The translations under genes and the position numbers were made by a program. Shown here one piece after another: positions 8,725 through 16,663 of a stretch of DNA of 57,584 nucleotides. Each line of letters begins with the position of its first letter. The first letter of the stretch is position 1. The DNA is taken from contig JAILAT010000005.1 in assembly GCA_024681475.1 (NCBI GenBank), positions 1 through 57,584 on the forward strand, written 5' to 3'. The notes under the pieces were generated by a model, which was not told the DNA's origin, made no database searches, and saw nothing but the letters and a program-made list of their open reading frames with translations. This DNA is from Bacteroidales bacterium. Its GTDB lineage: Bacteria; Bacteroidota; Bacteroidia; Bacteroidales; P3.

Positions 8725-10032
8725 CTAACTCTTTATTCCATTGCGAAGACGATAAAACTGATATTGACGTTCCATTGCATCTGCCAAGATGCCACCCATC
8801 ATAGCCGCCCCTTTATAGGAGAAGTGGATATAATCTTTGTTGGCCAAACCCTGCTCTACCCATCTCGCCATAGAACCATCACCGCCCATCGCTTGATATA
8901 CACTCCAGTAAGCAGCACCATGAGCCAATACGGTATCTCGCAAATTATCGTCCAGAGCGGCTATCATCGGATGGGATGTTATGTTTCCCCCATTTTTTAC
9001 TCCCATATCGGCAGGACCGACAAACATTATCGCAGCCTCGGGACACACAGCGTGCAGATAGTCTATCTGTCTCCCGATACGTTTGCAGTAATGGGCTATC
9101 TGGCTTTGGTTGGTAATTCCAGGCATGGCGTTGCCGCCAAACTGGAGTAGTATCATTCCCACATCCATCATCTGGTATGCCTGTACCAGCTGTAGAGAGT
9201 CGACCATAGTAAACTGTGTACCGGCACTGCCTCGCATTGCAATATTGTCGACCGCCACACCATATCCGCCATCGAGAAGCAATCCATAAATATCGGACTC
9301 CCCATGTAGCGTAACCTCGATTTTTTCTGCCTGTCTACCATTGCTACAATCGAATAATTGGACGCCTGATTGACGACAAGTATTAGAGGTAATACTATCG
9401 GCGATACATAGTTGCATCTTGGTTGGTATGTCATCGTTGTGAAGTAAGATGCGGACACGGGAGAAGTTACGAGTTCTTTCCGGTACGTAACGTCCTTTGT
9501 CTGTGTAAAGGGTGAGCTTTGCGTTCCCATTCAAGTGCCAACTGCGGAGCATGGGACCATAACAGCCATCCTTGCAACGCACAAATGTTTTGTTTCCGTA
9601 TGTTGACTGTCCAATAAGAATCCCATCTGTACGTTGTTTTACAGTGAGAGCTGGAACAGTCTGTTTAAATGGGACCAACCCTGGGCCTTCTCCGCCGAAT
9701 AGTTGTTGCATTCGATCGCGTAACTGAGAAGTGACGCGGTCGGCTTCGATTTGGGAATCCCCGTAATGGAGTATGCGTAAAGTACGCCCGTCAGATTTGG
9801 TGTTTTCAGCATTAGAGAAGAAATAGTCGAAGAAGGTGGTATCGTTTAGGGGCACCCAAAAGCGGTAGTTACCATCATACAACTGTCTGCGACATGTGTC
9901 GAGTTGCTGAATCTCGGAAGCGGACAGGTTGTGGTTGTTAAGGAAATTAGGAGCATCCGATTTGTGCTGGCATGAGATACCTGTCAATACTCCCAGAGAC
10001 AGGACGGCCAATTTCATCATGTGTTTACTCAT
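8725..10032 (-). CDS. SGNH/GDSL hydrolase-like lipoprotein, O-acetylation partner
   Basis: 435 residues from ATG 10032. An upstream ATG at 10071 would add 13 residues before a clear lipoprotein leader. Signal II: MSKHMMKLAVLSLGVLTGISC, so it is anchored on the periplasmic or outer face. SGNH blocks visible: HYGDSQIEADR (nucleophile Ser), LLQFGGNAM (block III with Asn) and NKDYIHFSYKGA near the C-terminus (Asp/His pair). Fold and neighbour point to transfer or removal of acetyl groups on a surface glycan together with the MBOAT protein encoded 4 bases downstream. Whether it is a transferase or an esterase cannot be told from sequence. Confidence 0.85.
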   Translation of the reverse strand: MSKHMMKLAVLSLGVLTGISCQHKSDAPNFLNNHNLSASEIQQLDTCRRQLYDGNYRFWVPLNDTTFFDYFFSNAENTKSDGRTLRILHYGDSQIEADRVTSQLRDRMQQLFGGEGPGLVPFKQTVPALTVKQRTDGILIGQSTYGNKTFVRCKDGCYGPMLRSWHLNGNAKLTLYTDKGRYVPERTRNFSRVRILLHNDDIPTKMQLCIADSITSNTCRQSGVQLFDCSNGRQAEKIEVTLHGESDIYGLLLDGGYGVAVDNIAMRGSAGTQFTMVDSLQLVQAYQMMDVGMILLQFGGNAMPGITNQSQIAHYCKRIGRQIDYLHAVCPEAAIMFVGPADMGVKNGGNITSHPMIAALDDNLRDTVLAHGAAYWSVYQAMGGDGSMARWVEQGLANKDYIHFSYKGAAMMGGILADAMERQYQFYRLRNGIKS

Positions 10033-10059
10033 ATTGCTATTTTTATTGAATTTCGGTTG

Positions 10060-10090
10060 CAAAAATAGCAATAAAAAAGCACCCGTCAGA
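10060..10090 (-). promoter_or_regulatory. Promoter of the SGNH-MBOAT operon
   Basis: Minus strand: -7 TATTTTTG at 10060-10067 and TCTG at 10087-10090 (one mismatch to TTTG) with a 19-base spacer. It lies 28 bases before the lipoprotein start and partly overlaps the terminator of the preceding gene. Confidence 0.5.
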
Positions 10091-10104
10091 GCCCTCTGAC
10101 GGGT
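10073..10104 (-). terminator. Terminator of the LytTR / glycosidase-like operon
   Basis: A perfect 10-bp stem (acccgtcaga / tctgacgggt, loop of 4) at 10081-10104 is followed on the minus strand by gc and six T. It sits 83 bases after the stop of the 10187-11062 gene and directly ahead of the next promoter. Confidence 0.8.
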
Positions 10105-10186
10105 GTTGTATGTAGTATCATGTGTACTGTACGAAATGTGTAACTGGCGGGTATTTCGTACTACAAAATGCCCTGATTACTATCTG

Positions 10187-11062
10187 TTATTGTTTACGAA
10201 ATATGATATAATTTCTATATTTCTTGTTTTTTGTATGGGGGATACCAAAGCGGATAATACTTCCATCGTCACCCCTGCTCCAGCCGTCAGCAGTACCGCC
10301 AGTGAGCAGAATGGCTTCCGTTACTCCGAGTTTTACAAGACTATTGCTAAAGTCATTCATTATAACGCGGTCTGTACAACTGACTATACATATCTTCCCA
10401 TTCAAAACGCACAAAGCACGACGGAAGGCGGCGTTTTCAGGGTTGTTTTCAATCATTACACCCTTATCAACAGAAGGGTATTGGCGGAAGAAATATCCTC
10501 CCTGCTCGGTGGCTTGCTCAAAGAGAGGCGAGTTGTCTGCCATCCCGATGGTTATCATTCCGTCAATGATAGCGCAGTATCCTTTCTTGGAAAGACCCCA
10601 GGAAAGTGGTTCTCCGGCATACACAAAAGCACCCACAATTTTGCCATTATCTCGTCTCAAATCTGCAGCCATTGCAGCAAGGATAATATCGGTATCTGTA
10701 GTGTCTATGCCACCAACCAATAGTTCTGGTTGTGCGTTATATGGTGTGTAGATTGTCAAGTGTAGTGTGTCAATTACAGTGTCATTAATAATAGTACATG
10801 AAGGAAGCTTATCATCAAAATTATTGAGCCAAATACTACTAGGTTGAGAATCCTCTTTGTTTTGGAAGTCATCACCTCCTATGGATGGTGAGGGTTTGGG
10901 CCACAGGTTGATGGCTAAGAGGATAATACCTATCAATACAAAACCGGCAATGCACCAAACCCACCAGCGCACTTTCTTATTGTCGTCGTGTTTTTCCCCA
11001 CCCCCAACGACTCGTATTTCGTTTTCTTCTATGTCGTGCATCTTTTCGTTCACAATATTCAA
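10187..11062 (-). CDS. Membrane-anchored protein with phosphodiester glycosidase (NAGPA/DUF2233)-like domain
   Basis: 291 residues. The cytoplasmic N-terminus is charged, one TM segment lies at about 33-53, and a periplasmic part of about 235 residues follows. Its second half (NAAFRRALCVLNGK, SNSLVKLGVTEAILLTGG, TADGWSRGDDGSI) has the order and spacing of the NAGPA / DUF2233 phosphodiester glycosidase fold, where a Gly-rich loop closes the active site. The usual Asp before the Gly pair is replaced by Thr, so activity is uncertain. Its start overlaps the LytTR stop by 4 bases (ATGA type), which implies coupled translation and a shared job. Family call is moderate. Confidence 0.6.
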   Translation of the reverse strand: MNIVNEKMHDIEENEIRVVGGGEKHDDNKKVRWWVWCIAGFVLIGIILLAINLWPKPSPSIGGDDFQNKEDSQPSSIWLNNFDDKLPSCTIINDTVIDTLHLTIYTPYNAQPELLVGGIDTTDTDIILAAMAADLRRDNGKIVGAFVYAGEPLSWGLSKKGYCAIIDGMITIGMADNSPLFEQATEQGGYFFRQYPSVDKGVMIENNPENAAFRRALCVLNGKICIVSCTDRVIMNDFSNSLVKLGVTEAILLTGGTADGWSRGDDGSIIRFGIPHTKNKKYRNYIIFRKQ

Positions 11063-11427
11063 TGTTTTTTTTGTTCCCTTTCTACCAATTCTTTCAACTG
11101 TTTTAATGCCTCTCTGGATGCTGTCAATGAATGACTTGACGAATAGCCGTCAGAGAGAACAATCTGTTGCTTCTGGATATTGATATAAGAAATATAATTT
11201 CTGTTGATAATAAGACTTTTTCCAATTCTGATAAAGTCCGAACCAGAATGTGGAAGTTGCTCAGACAATACCCTTTCCACTTGGCCCAACTGCATTGTTA
11301 TCACACGAGAATCACCGTTGGTGAAAACAAAAGAAGAGTAGTTTCCATCTGATGAAATGAATACGATATTTCCTGATGCTGTCCGCATCAGGTCTATGCT
11401 CGTTGATATGATCAGATATTCATTCAT
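11059..11427 (-). CDS. Stand-alone LytTR DNA-binding regulator
   Basis: 122 residues forming little more than one LytTR domain: VFISSDGNYSSFVFTNGD, then the segment PHSGSDFIRIGKSLIINRNYI and the last strand IVLSDGYSSSHSLTASRE. No receiver domain or membrane helix is present, so any input must come from elsewhere. LytTR proteins bind direct repeats in promoters. Its stop codon overlaps the start of a membrane glycosidase-like gene, suggesting that the pair senses and regulates together. No clear promoter is visible in the 69-base gap upstream. Confidence 0.85.
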   Translation of the reverse strand: MNEYLIISTSIDLMRTASGNIVFISSDGNYSSFVFTNGDSRVITMQLGQVERVLSEQLPHSGSDFIRIGKSLIINRNYISYINIQKQQIVLSDGYSSSHSLTASREALKQLKELVEREQKKH

Positions 11428-11496
11428 ACAGATAAATATAACGTATAAAGTTTGTTAATGTTGTGGCTCTTTTCTTTTCAACAATCGTTTTTGTCG

Positions 11497-14139
11497 CTAT
11501 CTTCTCATGGCTTTATTGACAATAATTTTAGCCTCTCTCTCCGTTAATTCTCTTTGCATTAAATCTTCAACAATTATATCTGGATCAATACGTTCTTTAT
11601 ATAGTTTTTCTCTCGCCTCCAACACTAAAACCTTAATCACATCCTTATCTAAATCTACAATATCTGTGGATGTTGGATATTCGACAATGTGTTCATTCTT
11701 TGGCACAGAATTGTTTTCAGAAATAGACGCTTTCTTACAGAATGAAGGACACTCTGTCATATCATCTTCTATTGGAGTATCATCTAAGCTGCACCAACCA
11801 ATTACATTCTGAACGCCAATGCCTGGAGCCAAGGCATCTATTCCTATAGCGATCTGAGATTCTGTATTCAAAATCTTTTCAGTATAGTGATTGCACTGTA
11901 GACATTTAGTATTTAAACAATCTTCATTGTCCCTTCTCTCGTTCCTTTCCTCTTCCTCTTCGATACTCTTTTCCTCCTTCTCATTCTCTTCCGTTTTTTT
12001 TACTTCCACATATTGGAATATTAACTCTTCAGATTCTGCATTTTTGGCATCATATTCTTCACCCTTATAAGCAGCAATGGTTCGTTGCCTCCATTCGTCT
12101 TTAGAGCAATTCTGAAGTCTTTCCAAGATAGCCCAAACATCATCCAGTAGATGATTCACTTTTACTATGCTAGGTACGATGTTAGTATCCCCCAAGAATT
12201 CCTTCATCTCTTCCAAATGCTTATGAACAGAAACATTATTAGAGTCAACCCAGTGACCTATCATAGAATCAATGCTGTCAAAATCGAAATTGTTTAGGAA
12301 AAACTTAAATTCTTTTTCAATTTGCGCGACAACGCTATCCTTTACGGACACATCTTTCCCATTTTGACGGAAATAATCAAATTGAGCATAAATCTGGTTT
12401 GTATATTGTTTCAATTCACCCAGATCATGCATACATCTAGCACTATACAACATCACCCAATAAAGCGTTTCGAGCCTCTCTTTATCCTTAGCCTTATGCC
12501 ACAAGAACTTATAAATATTTTCATCGAGGCTCTGCAAACGCGGAGTGAATGAATCTAAATACTCTTGGTGGATTTTCAATACATCTTCTGCATTGCTGTA
12601 ATTTTGCTTGTCATATCTGAAAACCGTATTATTCCCATTATTCCGTATGCTCATCAAGATATTCCAATCTCTAATTCCTTGCAGATAAAAAAGCAACATC
12701 TTTCGATACTCATCTGTAAAAGGAAAAGATACCTCTTCATTCTCATTTATCTGAGGCTTCGGGAAATTGGTCACTTCCCGATCAATAAAAGGCGAGATAT
12801 AACGTGGCGCAAATCTTTTATGGAAAAACGTCCCTAACCACTCTTTGTATTTCTCCATTCCTATTTCGCTTAGGTTATCCCACAAGCTGGAATTGTCTCC
12901 ATTTTGCTCACAGAGATGATTAGCCATTCGCTTCATCTTCAATATCCCCGTCTCATTAAGATAATCTGTTGGAACAAGGAGTGAAGCGTCTTCTTTTTGC
13001 GCGTGAGAAACAACAGCACTTTGTTCCTTTGCATTAGCGATTCTCTCCTCTATCGAGGGATGAGTATTATATTCATTCGACACAGAAAAGTCAATTAATG
13101 AAGGAGGCAACACCTCTGCTGTGGCAGGAGACAAGAACTCATCAGAATACGAAATACTAAATGTGTCATTCTCAGACAAAAGACCATCATAGAACAAGTA
13201 GCCATTCCAGAAATCATTAGGATAAAAACCATTCTGCAATAAATGAAAAACAGCATTCTCATAGGAGGCATATCTTTCAGATATCGTTTCAAGCTTACAT
13301 AAAGAAGATATCATTGCTCTATTTCCCACGATGGAGCAGGCTACGGCATCTGCTTCAAACTCCATATTTCGAGAAAGTCTTTTTTCCTTTCTATCAATCC
13401 AGTTATAGAATGATATAACACTCTTTGTGATTAGCGCAATTGGCCAGACCTCCAAATGGAAATACCATCTATAATCTGAAGAAACTCTTGCCATTGCATC
13501 ATCCGATTGCCGTTTCTGAGCATATTCAACCATTTCTCTGACAGTCTTAAGCAATCGGAAAGTAATCGAGCCAACACGCATTGTTTTTTGCGAAAAATGG
13601 CCAAATTCATGACTAATAATTGCCTTAACTTCAGTCTTGCTTAATCCACGGATCAGTCCGATACCGATGGTCAGATTTTTTCTTGAAGGAAAGAAAATCG
13701 ACCATAAACTTGTTGAATTATAGAACACATAAGCATTTACTTCGGATGAAAGAAAGACATGTTTGGGCATTTTATTACCCGTAGCACGGGCTACATCCTT
13801 GACTATTTCAAATAGTTCTTGGTGGTTATCTGGTTGAATCTCAAGCAATCCCTCTCTTTTGTTTTTTTTAACAACAAACAAAGGCTTTACCAAAAACCAT
13901 CCAATTTGAATACAGAACCACCACATGGCCAAAAAAGCCACTATAGCAACAATGAACAATCGAAAATCAAAGGATTCCAAACCGGAAAGCACACCTGGAA
14001 TCTGCCACGTCACCCAGAAAGCGCCGCCAAACAGAGCGATACCAATAGCAATGAGGATGAAATAGTATACTATAAAGAATATAACCATCAGCAAAACCAA
14101 TGATGCATCTTTACGAATTTTCTGATTCAAATTTTTCAT
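11497..14139 (-). CDS. Large M48-family membrane zinc metallopeptidase with C-terminal Cys-rich region
   Basis: 880 residues. Two TM segments lie at about 12-40 and 58-85. The M48 catalytic domain has HEFGH (His177, Glu178, His181) and the third ligand in NMEFEADAVAC. Most M48 enzymes have 280-450 residues; here a helical extension of over 400 residues follows, then a Glu/Lys-rich linker (about 720-745), a Cys cluster (CLNTKCLQCNHYTEK, then WCSLDDTP and CPSFC) and a helical tail. The Cys residues may bind zinc (inference). Catalytic part is expected on the cytoplasmic face, as in HtpX. The gene is 35 bases after the TerD remnant and probably in its transcript. Codon use is AT-rich relative to the housekeeping neighbours, which hints at transfer. 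Confidence 0.85.
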   Translation of the reverse strand: MKNLNQKIRKDASLVLLMVIFFIVYYFILIAIGIALFGGAFWVTWQIPGVLSGLESFDFRLFIVAIVAFLAMWWFCIQIGWFLVKPLFVVKKNKREGLLEIQPDNHQELFEIVKDVARATGNKMPKHVFLSSEVNAYVFYNSTSLWSIFFPSRKNLTIGIGLIRGLSKTEVKAIISHEFGHFSQKTMRVGSITFRLLKTVREMVEYAQKRQSDDAMARVSSDYRWYFHLEVWPIALITKSVISFYNWIDRKEKRLSRNMEFEADAVACSIVGNRAMISSLCKLETISERYASYENAVFHLLQNGFYPNDFWNGYLFYDGLLSENDTFSISYSDEFLSPATAEVLPPSLIDFSVSNEYNTHPSIEERIANAKEQSAVVSHAQKEDASLLVPTDYLNETGILKMKRMANHLCEQNGDNSSLWDNLSEIGMEKYKEWLGTFFHKRFAPRYISPFIDREVTNFPKPQINENEEVSFPFTDEYRKMLLFYLQGIRDWNILMSIRNNGNNTVFRYDKQNYSNAEDVLKIHQEYLDSFTPRLQSLDENIYKFLWHKAKDKERLETLYWVMLYSARCMHDLGELKQYTNQIYAQFDYFRQNGKDVSVKDSVVAQIEKEFKFFLNNFDFDSIDSMIGHWVDSNNVSVHKHLEEMKEFLGDTNIVPSIVKVNHLLDDVWAILERLQNCSKDEWRQRTIAAYKGEEYDAKNAESEELIFQYVEVKKTEENEKEEKSIEEEEERNERRDNEDCLNTKCLQCNHYTEKILNTESQIAIGIDALAPGIGVQNVIGWCSLDDTPIEDDMTECPSFCKKASISENNSVPKNEHIVEYPTSTDIVDLDKDVIKVLVLEAREKLYKERIDPDIIVEDLMQRELTEREAKIIVNKAMRR

Positions 14140-14174
14140 GGTGTCTATAGTCTTCCCTGTTTTTCGCGACTACA

Positions 14175-14559
14175 CTAGTCTTCCGATGCCATACGGATAA
14201 AAATAGGCACTTGGTAGATAAGCACAATAACAAGAGCAATAGCTACCATGGGCAGCCATTGGGTGGAGAACAGATCTCCCAAAGCCTTTATTTGTGTTCC
14301 AAGATCCACACCCGCTACCGCGACTTTGGAGGCGTAGACTTTCAACAGCAGCGGTATAGTCACCAACAAGGCTACCAATGTGGCTGCGATAATTTGCCAC
14401 AGGTTGCTGTGGAAGTTTCTTGTTTTCGCCCAGCATGAATGCCGATGCATCCAGGTCGAAATCGAAACCTGTACCTTCGTTGGGATCCCATCCCAATCCA
14501 ACGCCGACCTTCTGCAGGCCTATTTCAATGCGCTGGCCTTTCTGCAAATTGATAGCCAT
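14175..14559 (-). pseudogene. Broken chimera: TerD N-terminus joined out of frame to a two-TM tail
   Basis: From ATG 14559 the first 50 residues are a good TerD-domain start (AINLQKGQRIEIG, VGLGWDP, DFDLDASAFMLGENKKLP). At about 14410 the TerD similarity stops. From there another frame (+1) codes for a hydrophobic tail: IIAATLVALLVTIPLLL, then STQWLPMVAIALVIVLIYQV, ending at 14175. TerD domains need about 190 residues, so the calcium-binding fold cannot be complete. The simplest reading is a deletion that joined the start of terD to the end of a membrane-protein gene out of frame. One base change would give an in-frame fusion, so an error or a real frameshift must be considered. If translation begins 8 codons earlier (14583) nothing changes. 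Confidence 0.6.
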
Positions 14560-14875
14560 AGCCTTTTCACCTTTTGCCCGCAAGTTTGACTCCCGACACT
14601 TGCTAATATTAACTCAACCAAAAAAGCATGGAATCAATGTTGCCTAGTTCCTATGTGTCGAGGTTTTGCCCGACCTGTCAGAATAGAAACCTCTTATTCT
14701 TATCTATACTCTTCTCTTCGATATGGTAAAGACATAGACCGAAATATATAGATATGAGCAAAAAGCCTCAGTATCAATGACTTTTCTGACATGGCGATTT
14801 TTGGGGTAAATACTATACAGAATCAGTACAAATGCTTTTTTTGCATAGATCAACAACTCGCGTCGAATCTAGTTG

Positions 14876-14883
14876 CAAATATA
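14876..14883 (-). promoter_or_regulatory. Possible -7 element for the TerD/M48 transcript
   Basis: Minus strand TATATTTG fits TAnnTTTG. No -33 box at the right spacing, and the leader to 14559 would be over 300 bases, so support is weak. Confidence 0.25.
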
Positions 14884-15220
14884 CGCCTTTTTTTTAAACT
14901 AACGCCTTTATTATAATTTTTTTTTGTAAAAATTTGTAAATTAATCAATTATATTATTTGTTTTTTTACATAAACATGCTAAATACCAGCTTTTTTGATT
15001 TCGTTTTTCATCTATTTTTTTTATTTTAAACATGAAAACCGATATAATGGACAAAAATATTGTCTTTCCCTAAAATGGTTGACAGATTAAGGTTTGTTAA
15101 GACAAAAAATACTGCAAACTTTTTTGTGGAATTGACGTAAAAAATGATAGAATAAAGAACGGTGCGATAAATACATTATAATATAACTGAGAAATGATAA
15201 AACAATTATACCAATTTTTT

Positions 15221-15251
15221 TTTGCCAATTGTTGAAATATATGTATTTTTG
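15221..15251 (+). promoter_or_regulatory. Promoter of the Cys-motif protein / ogt operon
   Basis: TTTG at 15221-15224, a 19-base spacer and TATTTTTG at 15244-15251: both boxes and the spacing fit the Bacteroidota sigma-ABfr consensus. The start codon is 55 bases downstream. Confidence 0.8.
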
Positions 15252-15305
15252 CACTTGAAATGGAGCCTATTGTATTACTTAATAATATGATAGTAAAACC
15301 GATGT

Positions 15306-16094
15306 ATGCATAGAGGAAAACAGATATGTGAAGAGCTCAAGGCGCTGCGGCGGAACATTGCCGAGGAGAACGGCATCCCGCTGGAGCAGAAACCCTGCAC
15401 CCACAAGGGCGATTGCCGTGGCACATGCCCCTACTGCGAGGCGGAGATGCGCTATTTGGAACGCTCGCTGGCCAGCCGTATCAAGCTGGGGCAGGTGGCT
15501 ACCATTGCCGGCCTGACGCTTGGTTTGGCGCTGAGTGGCAATGCGATGGCGCAGGAGGTGAATCCCACCGTTCCTCACGAGGCTGGACAACGGACGGCTT
15601 CCGATGTGGAGGTGGGCACGCTCAAAGGCATGGTTTTCGACAACAAGACGAATGCGCCCATTCCTATTGCTCAATACAGGTTGCTGCGCGACGGTCAGGA
15701 GGTGGCTTCGGGCGTGTCGGATTTAGATGGCTTGATAACGGTCAAGTCGATACCCTTGGGAACCTATCGGTTGCAGATTAAGGCGTGGGGTTACAAGCCT
15801 GTCGATACCACTCTGACCATGAAACACCAAGGTTTTACCGTTTTCCATGCTCCGATGGCTCCGATTTCTTCGAAGGACTCTTCGGTTGTCAAAATGTTTC
15901 CCATGATTGAGATTGGCACTGAATGTGAGGCGAGTAGTGCCGTTCCAGGAGAGAATGCCGATCCCATCCCGATGATAGGTGAGGTTCAAGTGAAGCTTCC
16001 TGGCACGCCGGCCAGTCTGCCCGACCTCAAGGAGGAGCAGCTGATGTACGAAGAGGAGAAGATTGAAACACCCCGAGTCATCATTGTTAGATAA
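15306..16094 (+). CDS. Membrane protein with N-terminal Cys/His motif and carboxypeptidase-regulatory-like domain
   Basis: 262 residues. The N-terminal cytoplasmic part has the pattern C-x-H-x3-C-x3-C-x2-C (Cys31, His33, Cys37, Cys41, Cys44, in CTHKGDCRGTCPYCEAE), a likely metal site seen at the start of a set of Bacteroidota proteins. A hydrophobic segment at about 62-83 ends in GNAMAQ and may be an anchor or late leader. Residues about 105-165 (LKGMVFDNKTNAPIPIAQ, IPLGTYRLQIKAWGY) form a CarboxypepD_reg-like beta sandwich. The tail is acidic and Pro-rich. ogt follows after 3 bases, so both are co-transcribed. No function is known; a stress or envelope role is only a guess. Confidence 0.7.
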   Translation: MHRGKQICEELKALRRNIAEENGIPLEQKPCTHKGDCRGTCPYCEAEMRYLERSLASRIKLGQVATIAGLTLGLALSGNAMAQEVNPTVPHEAGQRTASDVEVGTLKGMVFDNKTNAPIPIAQYRLLRDGQEVASGVSDLDGLITVKSIPLGTYRLQIKAWGYKPVDTTLTMKHQGFTVFHAPMAPISSKDSSVVKMFPMIEIGTECEASSAVPGENADPIPMIGEVQVKLPGTPASLPDLKEEQLMYEEEKIETPRVIIVR

Positions 16095-16097
16095 GCC

Positions 16098-16616
16098 ATG
16101 CAAATGGTTGCTATACAGTATTACGAGTCTCCTTGCGGAACGCTCCTATTAGGTGCCTTAGAGGGTCGCCTCTGCCTTTGCGACTGGTGCGAGGCTCCGC
16201 ATCATGATGCTATCCTGCGCCGTGTGTCAACGCTGTTGGCGTCGCCTAGGACGGCAACTTGTTCCTCCACGCTCGATGCGGCACGACAGCAGCTGGACGA
16301 ATACTTTCATCTTCAACGCGATAGCTTCACGATACCATTGTTGCCCGTGGGCACCGAGTTCCAGCAATCTGTGTGGGCGGCATTGGCGGAGATACCATAC
16401 GGGACCACTTGTTCCTACGCCGATTTGGCTTGCGCCGTTGGCCGTCCCGACACTGTGCGTGCAGTGGCCAATGCGGTAGGAGCCAACGCACTGAGCCTAT
16501 TCTTGCCCTGTCATCGTGTCATTGCTTCGGGTGGCGGCATGGGAGGCTACGCCGGCGGTCTTGCCGCCAAACGCTATCTTTTGCAGCTGGAGCAGCAAAG
16601 GGTGGTGGAGAAATGA
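16098..16616 (+). CDS. ogt: Methylated-DNA--protein-cysteine methyltransferase
   Basis: 172 residues, normal for Ogt. The suicide enzyme removes alkyl groups from O6-alkylguanine. Visible: the active-site motif PCHRVI with Cys138, the helix-turn-helix RAVANAVGAN containing the Arg finger (Arg121), and the C-terminal GGMGGYAGG-x-KRYLL loop. The N-terminal domain is of the Ogt type without the Ada metal site. It starts 3 bases after the preceding stop and ends in a strong shared terminator. No Ada box or other damage-response site was recognised upstream. Confidence 0.95.
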   Translation: MQMVAIQYYESPCGTLLLGALEGRLCLCDWCEAPHHDAILRRVSTLLASPRTATCSSTLDAARQQLDEYFHLQRDSFTIPLLPVGTEFQQSVWAALAEIPYGTTCSYADLACAVGRPDTVRAVANAVGANALSLFLPCHRVIASGGGMGGYAGGLAAKRYLLQLEQQRVVEK

Positions 16617-16646
16617 AGAGAGGATGCCGTTCGGCATCCTCTCTTC
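16615..16646. terminator. Bidirectional terminator between ogt and the acyl-CoA dehydrogenase
   Basis: A perfect 15-bp stem (gaagagaggatgccg and its complement) with a 2-base loop lies between convergent genes. It begins within 2 bases of the ogt stop codon and lies 17 bases after the dehydrogenase stop. No long T tract is present on either side. Confidence 0.7.
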
Positions 16647-16663
16647 ATTGATATTGAGTGCTT

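Larger units (their letters stand above)
14584..15305. other. AT-rich intergenic region of 722 bases between divergent genes
   Basis: This very AT-rich stretch holds a minus-strand -7 element (14876-14883, about 290 bases ahead of the TerD remnant) and a full plus-strand promoter (15221-15251). No ORF in either direction has coding character, and no RNA gene was recognised. Its size and composition would allow an unrecognised small RNA or remnants of deleted genes, for which there is no direct evidence. Confidence 0.55.

Noticed and set aside
14400..14420. Programmed frameshift joining TerD to the membrane tail
   Set aside because: No slippery heptamer fits a -1 shift, the change needed is +1, and the TerD domain would still be incomplete. 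Mutation or deletion is simpler.
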